64,000 nt of DNA. Source: Vibrio diabolicus (lineage in GTDB: Bacteria; Pseudomonadota; Gammaproteobacteria; Enterobacterales; Vibrionaceae). Each line of letters begins with the position of its first letter. Position 1 is the first letter of the stretch. The notes below the pieces were generated by a model. That model was not told the DNA's origin. It did no database searches and saw nothing but the letters and a program-made list of their open reading frames with translations. The DNA is taken from assembly GCA_001048675.1 (NCBI GenBank), contig CCKK01000020.1, positions 930,001 to 994,000 on the forward strand. The letters run 5' to 3'. This document shows, piece after piece, positions 1 through 8,280 of the stretch. A program made the translations under genes and the position numbers.

Positions 1-2
1 CC

Positions 3-740
3 AATGCGTTTAGCTTAGAAGCGTTGAATAGTCTCAAACCTTATTTCGAAATGATTCAATTTGCGGTTGAATCAGAAGACCACGTCGTTAGCGCGATAGA
101 AACGTTGGCGAACCGAATGCAATGTATGATGCCAGGCTACTCCCCTGAGTTTTACGCGCATACCAAACGAATGAAGTACTACAGCCAAGTCATCGCAACG
201 CAGTTAGCGGATCGTTATCACCTGAATGATGAAATGGTCGAAGATATTGGTATTTTTGCTCAATTCCATGCGCTCAGTGATATTCAGCTGCCAGTTGAAA
301 TTGCTAGTCGCCGAACAAATTATACTCAAGAACAAGAGGCGATATTGATTCAACATATTGAGCGTTGCATCGACTCGGCCGATGACATAGTGGCTCGTAT
401 CGGAAATCCGGTTCACCCGAGTGTGACTTTGTTTTTGCAGATGGTTACTTATCAATACGAAAACTTAAATGGTACTGGTTATCCGTATGGTTTAACCAGT
501 GGCGATATACCAATAGCCGCGCAAATTACGGCTGTCGCGAATGCCTTTGATTTTATGACGACGCACCATCCGTACAGACAAGCGTGGTCCATCCCATACG
601 CATTGTTAGAACTTGAAAAATGGGTATATCAGGGATGGTTATCTCGAGAATGTGTTAATGCTCTGCGAGAGCATCAAGGTTATATAAAGCAAATCATCCA
701 CAAATATCCGGAGCACTATACAGGCTTGGGGTTAATGTGA
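3..740 (+). CDS. Degenerate HD-GYP-domain protein, 5' end outside window
   Basis: The reading frame is open back to the window edge, so the N-terminus is missing; the TTG at 24 need not be a start. The visible part resembles an HD-GYP cyclic-di-GMP phosphodiesterase domain. The GYP segment (NGTGYPYGL, then IPIAAQITAVANAFDFM and a final PYR) is well kept. The catalytic HD pair is not: where the family has HDIGK the sequence reads HALSD, and the HHE before the GYP loop reads YQYE. Metal binding is therefore probably lost, and the protein may act as a c-di-GMP sensor or a protein-protein adaptor rather than a hydrolase. It ends 88 bases before the LexA-controlled gene, which has its own promoter. 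Confidence 0.75.
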   Translation, partial: NAFSLEALNSLKPYFEMIQFAVESEDHVVSAIETLANRMQCMMPGYSPEFYAHTKRMKYYSQVIATQLADRYHLNDEMVEDIGIFAQFHALSDIQLPVEIASRRTNYTQEQEAILIQHIERCIDSADDIVARIGNPVHPSVTLFLQMVTYQYENLNGTGYPYGLTSGDIPIAAQITAVANAFDFMTTHHPYRQAWSIPYALLELEKWVYQGWLSRECVNALREHQGYIKQIIHKYPEHYTGLGLM

Positions 741-763
741 AGAGCAGTAACGAAGTTGAAATG

Positions 764-792
764 TTGACGAGGAGGAATATTTAAATAATACT
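764..792 (+). promoter_or_regulatory. Candidate sigma-70 promoter of the 72-codon gene
   Basis: TTGACG (764-769) is separated by 17 bases from AATACT (787-792). The -35 is good and the -10 is four of six to consensus. The -10 overlaps the LexA box that begins at 789, as expected for a repressible SOS promoter. Confidence 0.45.
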
Positions 793-808
793 GTTTTTAT
801 ATACAGTA
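789..808 (+). promoter_or_regulatory. LexA (SOS) box
   Basis: TACTGTTTTTATATACAGTA matches the gammaproteobacterial LexA consensus (TACTGTATATATATACAGTA) at 18 of 20 positions, including the invariant CTGT-N8-ACAG half-sites. It lies 20 bases before the ATG at 828 and overlaps the likely -10, so LexA binding would block transcription. Confidence 0.85.
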
Positions 809-827
809 ATAAGTTTGGAGGTGAAGT

Positions 828-1046
828 ATGTTGTGGGAAACCCTTGAAAGAGTAAACCGCTTACGCCAACAAGCACTTGCAAATCCTGAGTTTGTTGAGT
901 CAGCAAAAGAGCACGAACAAGCACTTCAGGAGCAAGAATACCATTATCAAACGAAGAAAAAGCGTTCAGCCAAAGACAAACAAGGTAAAAAGTCGCTGGC
1001 CGATATCTATAAAGAAGTAGAGTTTGGCGCTGACGCTCGTCATTAA
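828..1046 (+). CDS. Small putative SOS-induced protein, unknown function
   Basis: The 72-residue product belongs to no family I recognise. It is charged and probably alpha-helical throughout, with a Gln/Glu-rich middle (about residues 25-42) and a Lys-rich stretch (about 43-56). There is no signal peptide or membrane segment, so it should be cytosolic. The start is well supported: GGAGG at 817-821 lies seven bases before the ATG. The LexA box directly upstream makes DNA-damage induction likely. Small SOS proteins elsewhere (DinI, YebG, SulA, TisB) give a range of possible roles, but no similarity to them is visible. Confidence 0.75.
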   Translation: MLWETLERVNRLRQQALANPEFVESAKEHEQALQEQEYHYQTKKKRSAKDKQGKKSLADIYKEVEFGADARH

Positions 1047-1053
1047 TTTATTC

Positions 1054-1088
1054 ACTGCGGCATTTCTCATTTCTTCATGCGCCGCAGT
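1054..1088 (+). terminator. Inverted repeat after the SOS gene
   Basis: An 8-bp perfect stem (ACTGCGGC at 1054-1061 with GCCGCAGT at 1081-1088) surrounds a 19-base loop. There is no run of T, so a transcript-end stem-loop is more likely than a classical intrinsic terminator. Confidence 0.35.
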
Positions 1089-1212
1089 ATTCATTCAAAT
1101 TTATGCGAGGGCAGTGGTAGACCGCTGCTCTCGTTGACCTGCCGACAATCCACTAATGAAGTCATCCGCAACAAATAATCATTAACGCTTAGTAATTCTC
1201 TCAATGATCTTG

Positions 1213-1233
1213 TTGATGTAATGATAATGACAA
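1213..1233 (+). promoter_or_regulatory. Candidate Fur box upstream of fhuC
   Basis: The stretch TGATGTAATGATAATGACAA contains a good Fur half-site (TGATAAT at 1222-1228) with a degenerate partner. It sits just upstream of the -35 at 1238. Iron repression is expected for a siderophore-uptake operon; this site alone is moderate evidence. Confidence 0.45.
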
Positions 1234-1237
1234 CGGT

Positions 1238-1266
1238 TTGCATTTGTATCTTTGTTGTTATATAAA
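1238..1266 (+). promoter_or_regulatory. Sigma-70 promoter of the fhu operon, with structured leader
   Basis: TTGCAT (1238-1243), a 17-base spacer and TATAAA (1261-1266) predict a start near 1273 and a leader of about 100 bases before fhuC. The leader holds two perfect stem-loops: CGTTCT/AGAACG at 1282-1301 and AATGAAAGC/GCTTTCATT at 1318-1344. The rest of the gap from 1089 to 1237 shows nothing I can name. Confidence 0.6.
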
Positions 1267-1371
1267 ACCTCCCTTATTAATCGTTCTGTTGAATAAGAAC
1301 GGCAAACGTGATGAACGAATGAAAGCGATTGATTAGCTTTCATTTGTGAATGGCTATTAGGTGAAGTAGGG

Positions 1372-2136
1372 ATGTTGGAAGCTAAAGCACTCCAGTTTGA
1401 GATTGAAGGCAAGTCATTGCTAAAAGCGTTTGATGTGACATTTGAACCTGGGAAGACATACGCTCTTGTTGGGCACAATGGTTCAGGAAAATCCACATTG
1501 TTAAAGTTGCTGGCACAGCAACAGCCATACACCGCTGGTGACGTGGTTCTGCATGGAACGAGCATTAACGATCTCTCAGCGAAAAAATTCGCCCAACACA
1601 TTGCCTACTTGCCTCAGCATCTTCCGGTGACCGACAGTATTTTAGGTCGAGATTTAGTCGGTTTTGGTCGTTACCCATGGCATGGTTTACTTGGTCGTTT
1701 GAGCAAGAAAGATCATGACATTGTTGAAGAATCAATGGCGATGACAGGAACACTAAAATACGCAGATCGCTTAGTTGATACGCTATCTGGAGGGGAGCGC
1801 CAACGAGTGTGGCTAGCCATGCTATTAGCGCAAAAAACCGAGTATTTGCTTCTTGATGAGCCTTTGTCTGCGTTAGATATTAGCCATCAAGTCGATATGT
1901 TGAAGCTCATCTCTAAACTCAGTAAAGAGTTGGGCTTGGGCGTTATTATCGTACTGCACGATATCAACTTAGCGGCGCGCTTTTGCGATCATATCGTTGC
2001 ATTGCATCAAGGTGATTTGATTGCACAAGGCAATGTTGAACAGGTGTTTACTGAACCTAAGCTAAGGGACATATACGGGATAGAGATGAAGATCTCTGAC
2101 CACCCTGCGGGTTATCCGGTGGCGATGCCAAGCTAG
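1372..2136 (+). CDS. fhuC: Ferric-siderophore ABC transporter, ATP-binding protein FhuC-like
   Basis: This is the cytosolic ATPase that powers import of ferric (hydroxamate-type) siderophores through FhuB. All ABC signatures are intact: Walker A GHNGSGKST (residues 34-42), Q-loop Gln82, signature LSGGERQR (138-145), Walker B with Asp162-Glu163, and the switch His196. The length of 254 residues is typical for FhuC/FepC. The start follows an AGGTGAAG ribosome site. It is the first gene of fhuC-fhuD-fhuB, with 10 bases to fhuD. The substrate is inferred from the neighbours; FepC- or FecE-type specificity cannot be excluded from the ATPase alone. Confidence 0.88.
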   Translation: MLEAKALQFEIEGKSLLKAFDVTFEPGKTYALVGHNGSGKSTLLKLLAQQQPYTAGDVVLHGTSINDLSAKKFAQHIAYLPQHLPVTDSILGRDLVGFGRYPWHGLLGRLSKKDHDIVEESMAMTGTLKYADRLVDTLSGGERQRVWLAMLLAQKTEYLLLDEPLSALDISHQVDMLKLISKLSKELGLGVIIVLHDINLAARFCDHIVALHQGDLIAQGNVEQVFTEPKLRDIYGIEMKISDHPAGYPVAMPS

Positions 2137-2146
2137 AGGTTGAATA

Positions 2147-3031
2147 ATGAGCAGTACAAACACTCGACTTAAGCATTTCTCTTTCGCTTTCTCACTTAGT
2201 GCGCTTTTGGTCAGTTCCTTTCAAGCAGTAGCTGAGGCGTCACCTCGGGTGATGTCGGTTGATTGGACACAAACTGAAACGATGTTGGCGTTAGGGGTCG
2301 TGCCCGTAGGCGTCGCTCAAGGGCAAGATTACGATGCTTGGGTAAAATCGCCACCGTTACCACCTCAAACTAAGGATGTAGGGTTAAGAACTCAACCCAA
2401 TATAGAGCGTATTTACGAGCTCAGACCTGACCGTATTTTTATTGCCCCGTATTTCTCCTCAATGAAGCATCGCTTAGTCGATATTGCCCCCGTTACCACG
2501 ATTGACTTATATGAAAGCGGGATTACAGATTGGTCGGTACTTACTCGTTTCACTCGGAGGTTTGGTGAAGAGCTAGGAAGAGAAGCGGAGGCTGAGGCAC
2601 TTATCCAACAATATGAAGAACGTTTCTCTTTACTAAAACAGCGCATAAACAAAGGCCAGCCGCCGCTTTTAATGATTCAGTTTATGGATACGAAGCACGT
2701 TCGTGTTTTTGGTCAGAATAGTCTTTACTCTCAGGCTATCAAAAAGATTGGGCTGAGTAATGCGTGGAACGAAGAGACAAATAGCTGGGGCTTCAGCTTA
2801 GTCGGCATCGATAAGTTAGCAGGTATAAGAGCCCAAATTGTTATCGTTGAGCCATTGCCTCACGGTGGCGAAAAGCAGCTCTCTCAAGATCCGTTTTGGC
2901 AATACGTTGTTCAACAGTCTGGTGAGAAAGTCATGCAAGTCGCACCTGTTTGGAGTTTTGGTTCTATGCCTTCAGCGCTTCGGTTCGCGGAGTTAGTTAC
3001 GGCGAGTAAGATCGAGGAGTTAGAACAATGA
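2147..3031 (+). CDS. fhuD: Periplasmic ferric-siderophore binding protein FhuD-like
   Basis: The 294-residue protein belongs to the FhuD/BtuF class of metal-chelate binding proteins. A Sec signal peptide is evident: basic start, hydrophobic stretch at about 11-27, cleavage after AVA near residue 29. No lipobox cysteine is seen, so it should be soluble in the periplasm, where it carries the ferric siderophore from the receptor to FhuB. Family features include the early [13 protein letters not shown] segment and [15 protein letters not shown]. Its stop overlaps the fhuB start by four bases (ATGA), implying translational coupling. Confidence 0.85.
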   Translation: MSSTNTRLKHFSFAFSLSALLVSSFQAVAEASPRVMSVDWTQTETMLALGVVPVGVAQGQDYDAWVKSPPLPPQTKDVGLRTQPNIERIYELRPDRIFIAPYFSSMKHRLVDIAPVTTIDLYESGITDWSVLTRFTRRFGEELGREAEAEALIQQYEERFSLLKQRINKGQPPLLMIQFMDTKHVRVFGQNSLYSQAIKKIGLSNAWNEETNSWGFSLVGIDKLAGIRAQIVIVEPLPHGGEKQLSQDPFWQYVVQQSGEKVMQVAPVWSFGSMPSALRFAELVTASKIEELEQ

Positions 3032-5004
3032 AAGCCATGCCTTTAAGCCTTGTGGTGTTACTTTCGGCATTTACCTTTTCTATTGGTGCTTTCCAATTGT
3101 ATCAAGCAAGTTCATTCTCACTGGCTCTTAGCAGTTTATGGAAACCTAACTTTCAATCTATCGATTCCGTCTTACTTCACTTTAGCTGGTGGCCTCGAGT
3201 CTTCACCACGATTATTTCTGGTGCCGGATTAGCGGTTGCTGGGGTATTAATGCAACAAGTTCTGCGCAATCCTCTTGCTTCGCCAACAACATTAGGTGTG
3301 GCGAGCGGTTCAAGTTTTGCTTTGATGTTAGCTACGCTATTTGCCCCTTGGATGTTGGATATAGCACCTAATTTGGTTGCTCTCATCGGCGGTGTGACAT
3401 CAATGGGGTTGGTGATGCTGTTGTCATGGCGACGAGCGTTATCTCCAACGGTCGTCGTCGTTTCTGGGTTAGTGATAAACCTGTACTTTGCATCATTAAG
3501 TACGGTTATTCTGATGATGAATACCGAAAAGCTGAATGGATTAATGATATGGGGAGCGGGCTCGCTTGTTCAAAGCGGATGGGGAGATTTCTCGTATCTT
3601 GCACCTCGAATCGCACTTGCCACGGTTATCGCATTTGTGTTTGCAAAGCCGTTAAGCTTATTGGAGCTCTCTGAGCAAGGTGCTAAAAGTTTAGGTGTCT
3701 CGCTAGCCAAACTGCGCTTTGTCTGTCTTGGGCTTGCGGTGTTAATCACTTCTTGGGTCGTTTCTGCCGTAGGAATCATCGGTTTTATCGGGTTAGCGGC
3801 GCCAGCGATTACTCGATTGATAGGTATCAATAAGATCCAGCATAAGCTTTGGGTATCGATGCTGATTGGTGCCATGTTATTGACTTTAACCGATTTGGTT
3901 ATTCAACAACTGCCAGGGCTGATGGCGAGTTTTATACCAACGGGAGCAGCCACGGCTGCATTGGGCGCTCCGCTACTGTTATGGCTGCTACCTCGCTTAT
4001 CACAAAAAACGCAGGGCTATACTCAAACGGTGTTAACTCGGCATCGTCAACATGTTTACAAGCGAAACCCTAAAGCGATCTTATTGGCGTTGATCGGCAC
4101 GTTAATTTCCGTTGTTCTTTTTGCCACGGTTTCTGTGCAGAATGAAGGGTGGACAAACTTGTTTGGCAGCCAAAATTGGATTTTTTTGGAATGGCGCGCG
4201 CCTCGATTATTTGCAGCAGCAATTGCGGGGGCAATGTTAGCGATTGCTGGGACCATGATTCAACGCCTAAGTGGAAACCCAATGGCCAGTCCAGAAGTGA
4301 TCGGCATCAGTTCAGGGACAGCGATGGGATTGATCATCGCGATGTTCACTGGGTTTGGTTCGTCAATTTTTACTCTTTCTCTAGGCGGGCTCGTTGGCGC
4401 ATTAGCGACGGTATTAGTCATTGTGCTGCTAAACCGTAAGTCAGGCTTTCAGCCGGAGCGTATTTTGTTGACTGGTATTGCTATTACCGCACTGATGAAT
4501 GCAATACAGAGCTTTATTCTAGCCACTGGTGACCCAAGAAGTTATCAAGCATTGGCTTGGTTGTCTGGGTCTACCTACTATGTTTCGGTTGAAACGTTAC
4601 TCCCATTGTCTTTATCTGCGCTTGTTTTTATAGGGTTGAGTTTTCTCTGCGTAAGATGGCTAGATATTCTTCCTGTTGGCGCCGCTTCCTCTAAAGCACT
4701 TGGGATTTGCGTTGATCGTTCGCGCGCGATACTGCTGCTTTTAGTTGCTTGTCTCACGGTCAGTGCGACATTGGTTGTTGGTCCTATTAGCTTTGTTGGG
4801 TTACTGGCTCCGCATTTAGCTCGCTTATTTGGCTTTAACAAAGCGTCACAACACATGTTATGCGCCGCGATATTGGGTTCCGGCGTGATGTTGTTGGCCG
4901 ATTGGTTGGGACGACAAGTTCTTTACCCACAAGAAATACCAACAGGGCTAATGGCGTCTCTCATTGGCGGTTTGTATCTGATGTGGGGATTACGCCGTTT
5001 ATAG
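3028..5004 (+). CDS. fhuB: Double-length siderophore permease FhuB-like
   Basis: The 658 residues hold two fused FecCD-type permease halves, each with about ten membrane segments. The repeat shows in the paired motifs [22 protein letters not shown] (about residue 70) and [23 protein letters not shown] (about 400). Each half also has the cytoplasmic loop that docks the ATPase ([12 protein letters not shown] and [12 protein letters not shown]). A fused permease is characteristic of FhuB, whereas FepD/FepG and BtuC are single-length. It forms the inner-membrane channel worked by FhuC and fed by FhuD. Confidence 0.9.
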   Translation: MKAMPLSLVVLLSAFTFSIGAFQLYQASSFSLALSSLWKPNFQSIDSVLLHFSWWPRVFTTIISGAGLAVAGVLMQQVLRNPLASPTTLGVASGSSFALMLATLFAPWMLDIAPNLVALIGGVTSMGLVMLLSWRRALSPTVVVVSGLVINLYFASLSTVILMMNTEKLNGLMIWGAGSLVQSGWGDFSYLAPRIALATVIAFVFAKPLSLLELSEQGAKSLGVSLAKLRFVCLGLAVLITSWVVSAVGIIGFIGLAAPAITRLIGINKIQHKLWVSMLIGAMLLTLTDLVIQQLPGLMASFIPTGAATAALGAPLLLWLLPRLSQKTQGYTQTVLTRHRQHVYKRNPKAILLALIGTLISVVLFATVSVQNEGWTNLFGSQNWIFLEWRAPRLFAAAIAGAMLAIAGTMIQRLSGNPMASPEVIGISSGTAMGLIIAMFTGFGSSIFTLSLGGLVGALATVLVIVLLNRKSGFQPERILLTGIAITALMNAIQSFILATGDPRSYQALAWLSGSTYYVSVETLLPLSLSALVFIGLSFLCVRWLDILPVGAASSKALGICVDRSRAILLLLVACLTVSATLVVGPISFVGLLAPHLARLFGFNKASQHMLCAAILGSGVMLLADWLGRQVLYPQEIPTGLMASLIGGLYLMWGLRRL

Positions 5005-5049
5005 ATACGAGCTAAGCATCAACGAAGAAAGTACTTATACAACAAACAA

Positions 5050-5090
5050 GCACTCGCAGTGGCATTGGTAACCTATGCCACTGCGAGTGC
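5050..5090 (+). terminator. Perfect 16-bp hairpin between fhuB and the receptor gene
   Basis: GCACTCGCAGTGGCAT (5050-5065) and its exact complement (5075-5090) flank a 9-base loop. There is no T-run on either side. It could end most fhuCDB transcripts, protect their 3' end, or set different expression for the receptor. A separate palindrome, TTCAGCG-TT-CGCTGAA, lies at 5155-5170. Confidence 0.5.
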
Positions 5091-5215
5091 CTTATGCAAA
5101 AACCTCTGGTTTGTCTTTATGGAAACAACTGGCGATGCCGTAACTCGCTTTTCTTTCAGCGTTCGCTGAAGTCATGAAGGGTTAGTTTGGCTGCCGAACA
5201 AAAAAGGAGAATAAT

Positions 5216-7438
5216 ATGACTCGGCAGTTTATGCTGACACCAACGTCAATGGCGGTTGTATTAGCTTTATCAACGCCAAATGTCTTGGCTCAGGAAGATC
5301 AAAATATAGTCGTGATTGGACAGCAGCAAGACAGTGCAGTTGGTCCTGATTTTAGTTATCTTGGAGCGAAGAGTCGGGCAGCGACGAAAACTGATATTGC
5401 CATCAATAAAACCCCAAGAGCGGTGTCTGTTGTTACGCGAGAACAAATGGATGATCGGGCCTCTATTAGCATTTCTGACGCGCTACAGTATACACCAAGT
5501 ATTCAAACTAATTATTTCGGCGAAGATAACAAGCAAGATTGGTTTATTATTCGTGGTTTTAAACAGGCGAACAGCGGGCTGTATCAAGATGGTACCCGTT
5601 TATATTCTTCTGGTTTCTATAGTTGGCAAATAGATCCGTTTGCGTTAGAAAGGGTTGAAGTTTTACGTGGTGCAGCGTCTGTTCTTTATGGGCAAAACCC
5701 TCCTGGTGGGGTTATCAATGTCGTCAGTAAGCGACCTCAATTTGATGGAGGCTCTGGGCTTGTATCTTTGGAGTACGGTTCTGAAGACCGTAAACAACTT
5801 TCTCTTGACGTAAACTCTGAGGTGAGTGAGCAGTTAGCTTTCCGCTTTCAGGGGTTAGCGAGAAAAAATGGGACGAGAATTAGTGGGGTAGAAGCAGAGC
5901 GCATTCTTCTCTCTCCATCAATGACGTACAAATTTAATGAGACGTCTGAAATTACCTTTCTAACGAGCTATCAAAAAGACGACTCAGATCCTTATCTGCA
6001 ATTTTTGCCAGTTGAAGGAACGTTAACGCCAAACAAAAATGGAAAGATCAGTGATAGTTTAGCGATAGGCAATCCTAACTGGGAGACCTTTGAGCGTGAG
6101 CAGGTGTCTTTAGGCTATGAGTTTTCTCATGTGTTTAATGATACCACTTCATTTGTTCAAGCTGCTCGTTATAGCGAAATGGATATTGAGTTGAGACAAA
6201 TGTATTCGTACGTTTACTCGGCTGATGTGCCTGCGTTGGGGCCGGCTTTGGACCCATCAAATGAACGCAAAACCATACTTCGGGGCGCTTCAACAGAAGA
6301 TGGGTCATCTGATGCTTTTAATATCGATAATCGTTTGATGCACCGAGTAAATTGGGGAAGCGTTGAGCATAACTTGATGTTGGGTTTAGATTTTCAAATG
6401 ATCAGTATCGATGGTAAGGACTTTGCTAATGATCCTATCGTTGCTGATGGTAATGCACTCTTAAACACACCAATGGGAGCTTTGCCTGACCCTAGGTTTA
6501 ATGTATTTAATCCCACTTATTCGGATAATATAACGTTACTCGATCCGAATACGCTACAGCCATTGAGCGAAACCGATAAGCAAAGAACGAAAATCGAGAA
6601 CCGACAGCTCGGTGTCTATTTTCAAGATCATATGCTGATTAACGATAAATGGACAATGTTATTGGGTGCACGTTACGACGATACAAGTAACGAAGTACAT
6701 AATGTTACCACGGGTGCTCGCACGAAAGTCGACAACGGAGAGTGGACGTTTAGCGTGGGAACGGCTTATATTTCTGATTCTGGTTTCACACCATACTTTA
6801 GTTACTCTCAGTACTTTGATCCAATTATTCAAGAAGATAGCAATGGTAAGCCAGCGAAGCCGGAAAGCGGTGATCAAATTGAAATCGGTGTAAAATACCA
6901 ACCGGATTCATTCGATGGCTATTTCAATATTGCAACGTATAGGGCAACAAAAGAAAACTTGGCTCGTATCTACTTGAGTGAATTGACGCAAATAGGAAAA
7001 ATAGAAAATAACGGCGTTGAGTTTGAAGCTGTAGCCAATGTGACACCTTCTTTAACATTAATCGGAAACATAGCCTATGTTGATGCAGAGATAAAAGAAG
7101 ACGTCAATAAGACATGGGTTGGCAAAACACCTTCTCAAGTCGCGAATACCGTATCATCAGCTTGGGCACATTATCGTTTCTTTGATGGACCTCTTGATGG
7201 CTTTGCTGTTGGCTTAGGTGCGCGCTATACAGGTGAGTCATACGGAGATAATGAAGAGAGACTAAAAGTACCAAGTTACTTTTTAATGGATGCGACGGTC
7301 AGCTATCGCATTGGAGATTACAAGATACAAGTCGCAGCCAAAAATATCACTGATAAAGAGTACATAGCGACATGTGATGGTTTTTGTTGGTATGGCGATC
7401 GACAAAATATTATTGCCAGTTTAACTTACGATTGGTGA
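5216..7438 (+). CDS. TonB-dependent ferric-siderophore receptor (FhuA/FoxA class)
   Basis: The 740-residue outer-membrane receptor has a signal peptide ending near residue 25 (VLA-QE), a TonB box (NIVVIG) just after it, a plug domain (about 55-165, with the typical VEVLRGAASVLYGQNPPGGVINVVSKRP motif region) and a 22-strand barrel ending in the aromatic YDW. It uses TonB energy to bring a ferric siderophore into the periplasm for FhuD. Hydroxamate specificity is inferred from the neighbouring fhuCDB. A strong AAGGAG ribosome site precedes the ATG. Ferrichrome, ferrioxamine or another xenosiderophore could be the ligand. Confidence 0.88.
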   Translation: MTRQFMLTPTSMAVVLALSTPNVLAQEDQNIVVIGQQQDSAVGPDFSYLGAKSRAATKTDIAINKTPRAVSVVTREQMDDRASISISDALQYTPSIQTNYFGEDNKQDWFIIRGFKQANSGLYQDGTRLYSSGFYSWQIDPFALERVEVLRGAASVLYGQNPPGGVINVVSKRPQFDGGSGLVSLEYGSEDRKQLSLDVNSEVSEQLAFRFQGLARKNGTRISGVEAERILLSPSMTYKFNETSEITFLTSYQKDDSDPYLQFLPVEGTLTPNKNGKISDSLAIGNPNWETFEREQVSLGYEFSHVFNDTTSFVQAARYSEMDIELRQMYSYVYSADVPALGPALDPSNERKTILRGASTEDGSSDAFNIDNRLMHRVNWGSVEHNLMLGLDFQMISIDGKDFANDPIVADGNALLNTPMGALPDPRFNVFNPTYSDNITLLDPNTLQPLSETDKQRTKIENRQLGVYFQDHMLINDKWTMLLGARYDDTSNEVHNVTTGARTKVDNGEWTFSVGTAYISDSGFTPYFSYSQYFDPIIQEDSNGKPAKPESGDQIEIGVKYQPDSFDGYFNIATYRATKENLARIYLSELTQIGKIENNGVEFEAVANVTPSLTLIGNIAYVDAEIKEDVNKTWVGKTPSQVANTVSSAWAHYRFFDGPLDGFAVGLGARYTGESYGDNEERLKVPSYFLMDATVSYRIGDYKIQVAAKNITDKEYIATCDGFCWYGDRQNIIASLTYDW

Positions 7439-7448
7439 TTTAACGGAT

Positions 7449-7481
7449 AAATAAACACCCCTAGTGTAGGGGTGTTTATTT
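7449..7481. terminator. Bidirectional intrinsic terminator
   Basis: A perfect 15-bp stem (7449-7463 with 7467-7481) with a GTG loop. The arms are AAATAAACACCCCTA and its complement, giving an A/T tract on both flanks. It serves the receptor gene and the convergent gene ending at 7480. Confidence 0.9.
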
Positions 7482-8028
7482 AGAAATCGGCTTTGCGGAC
7501 AAAGTGTGGGTTTTTGTACTTTTTCTGCGGACCAAACGATGATACGACGAGCTTGTTCCATAACGTTTTGTCAAACTCACCCTTTGGAATCGAAGGGTAG
7601 AGGGTTTCCTCTTCTTCTCTTGCAAAGTTCATGTACTGTTTCTTCTTAATTTGATTGTACTTTTTGGCGATCTGGTTATGTTTCCTTACCCACTCCAGTT
7701 TGTAATTGTGGAGCACTTTTTCACCTTCTTCCGCACTCATTCGAGATAGGAATAATCGCTTGTACGAGACCTTTCTGTCCAACATTGTGCGCATGACGGT
7801 TTGGATATATTTACCGTGGTGCGTGACAGTAATATCTTTTTCGTCAATAGGAGTGATGCACCAGCCTTTAGGTAAAAAGTCTGGCTTCTTAAATTGCTTA
7901 TTACGCTCCATTAGCGCCTGATGTAAAACTAAATCAGAGGTGCCGCGGAACGTTTTTTGCCATTTACCGATACGAATTTGAATCGAACCAGGCAAGCGAT
8001 AGATGTTAGTAAACTTATCTTTGTCCAT
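7480..8028 (-). CDS. Hypothetical basic protein
   Basis: The 182-residue product is unfamiliar. It is strongly basic, with a Lys-rich central helix (about 110-135, IAKKYNQIKKKQYMNFAREEEE), and has no signal peptide or membrane segment. An early segment (IQIRIGKWQKTFRG, about 16-29) looks like beta strands, so a nucleic-acid-binding role is conceivable but unproven. It stands alone, convergent with the receptor gene and sharing its terminator. Upstream, 8074-8100 holds a stem-loop (CAGTCTaGTGC/GCACcAGACTG) of unknown role. Confidence 0.6.
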   Translation of the reverse strand: MDKDKFTNIYRLPGSIQIRIGKWQKTFRGTSDLVLHQALMERNKQFKKPDFLPKGWCITPIDEKDITVTHHGKYIQTVMRTMLDRKVSYKRLFLSRMSAEEGEKVLHNYKLEWVRKHNQIAKKYNQIKKKQYMNFAREEEETLYPSIPKGEFDKTLWNKLVVSSFGPQKKYKNPHFVRKADF

Positions 8029-8240
8029 GGACTTGTGTCATGAGATTAATATGCATTATTAGAAAGTGAAAAACAGTCTAGTGCAAAGGGCACCAGACTG
8101 AAGTACCGTACGATTTTACAACGACCTTGCGTGATATAGCGAGGGGTTATGTCAATAATAGGTAAGAAATAGAAAATTAGTTCACATTATGAAGAAATTG
8201 GAAGCTAATCAGGCTAACTTTTGAAGTTGGGCCGATTATG

Positions 8241-8272
8241 CCCATGCCTACCAAATAAAAAGAAGGCATGGG
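8241..8272 (-). terminator. Inverted repeat downstream of mdlB
   Basis: CCCATGCCT (8241-8249) pairs perfectly with AGGCATGGG (8264-8272) across a 14-base loop, nine bases past the mdlB stop. No clear U-run follows, so it is a probable transcript end only. Confidence 0.4.
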
Positions 8273-8280
8273 TATAAAAA

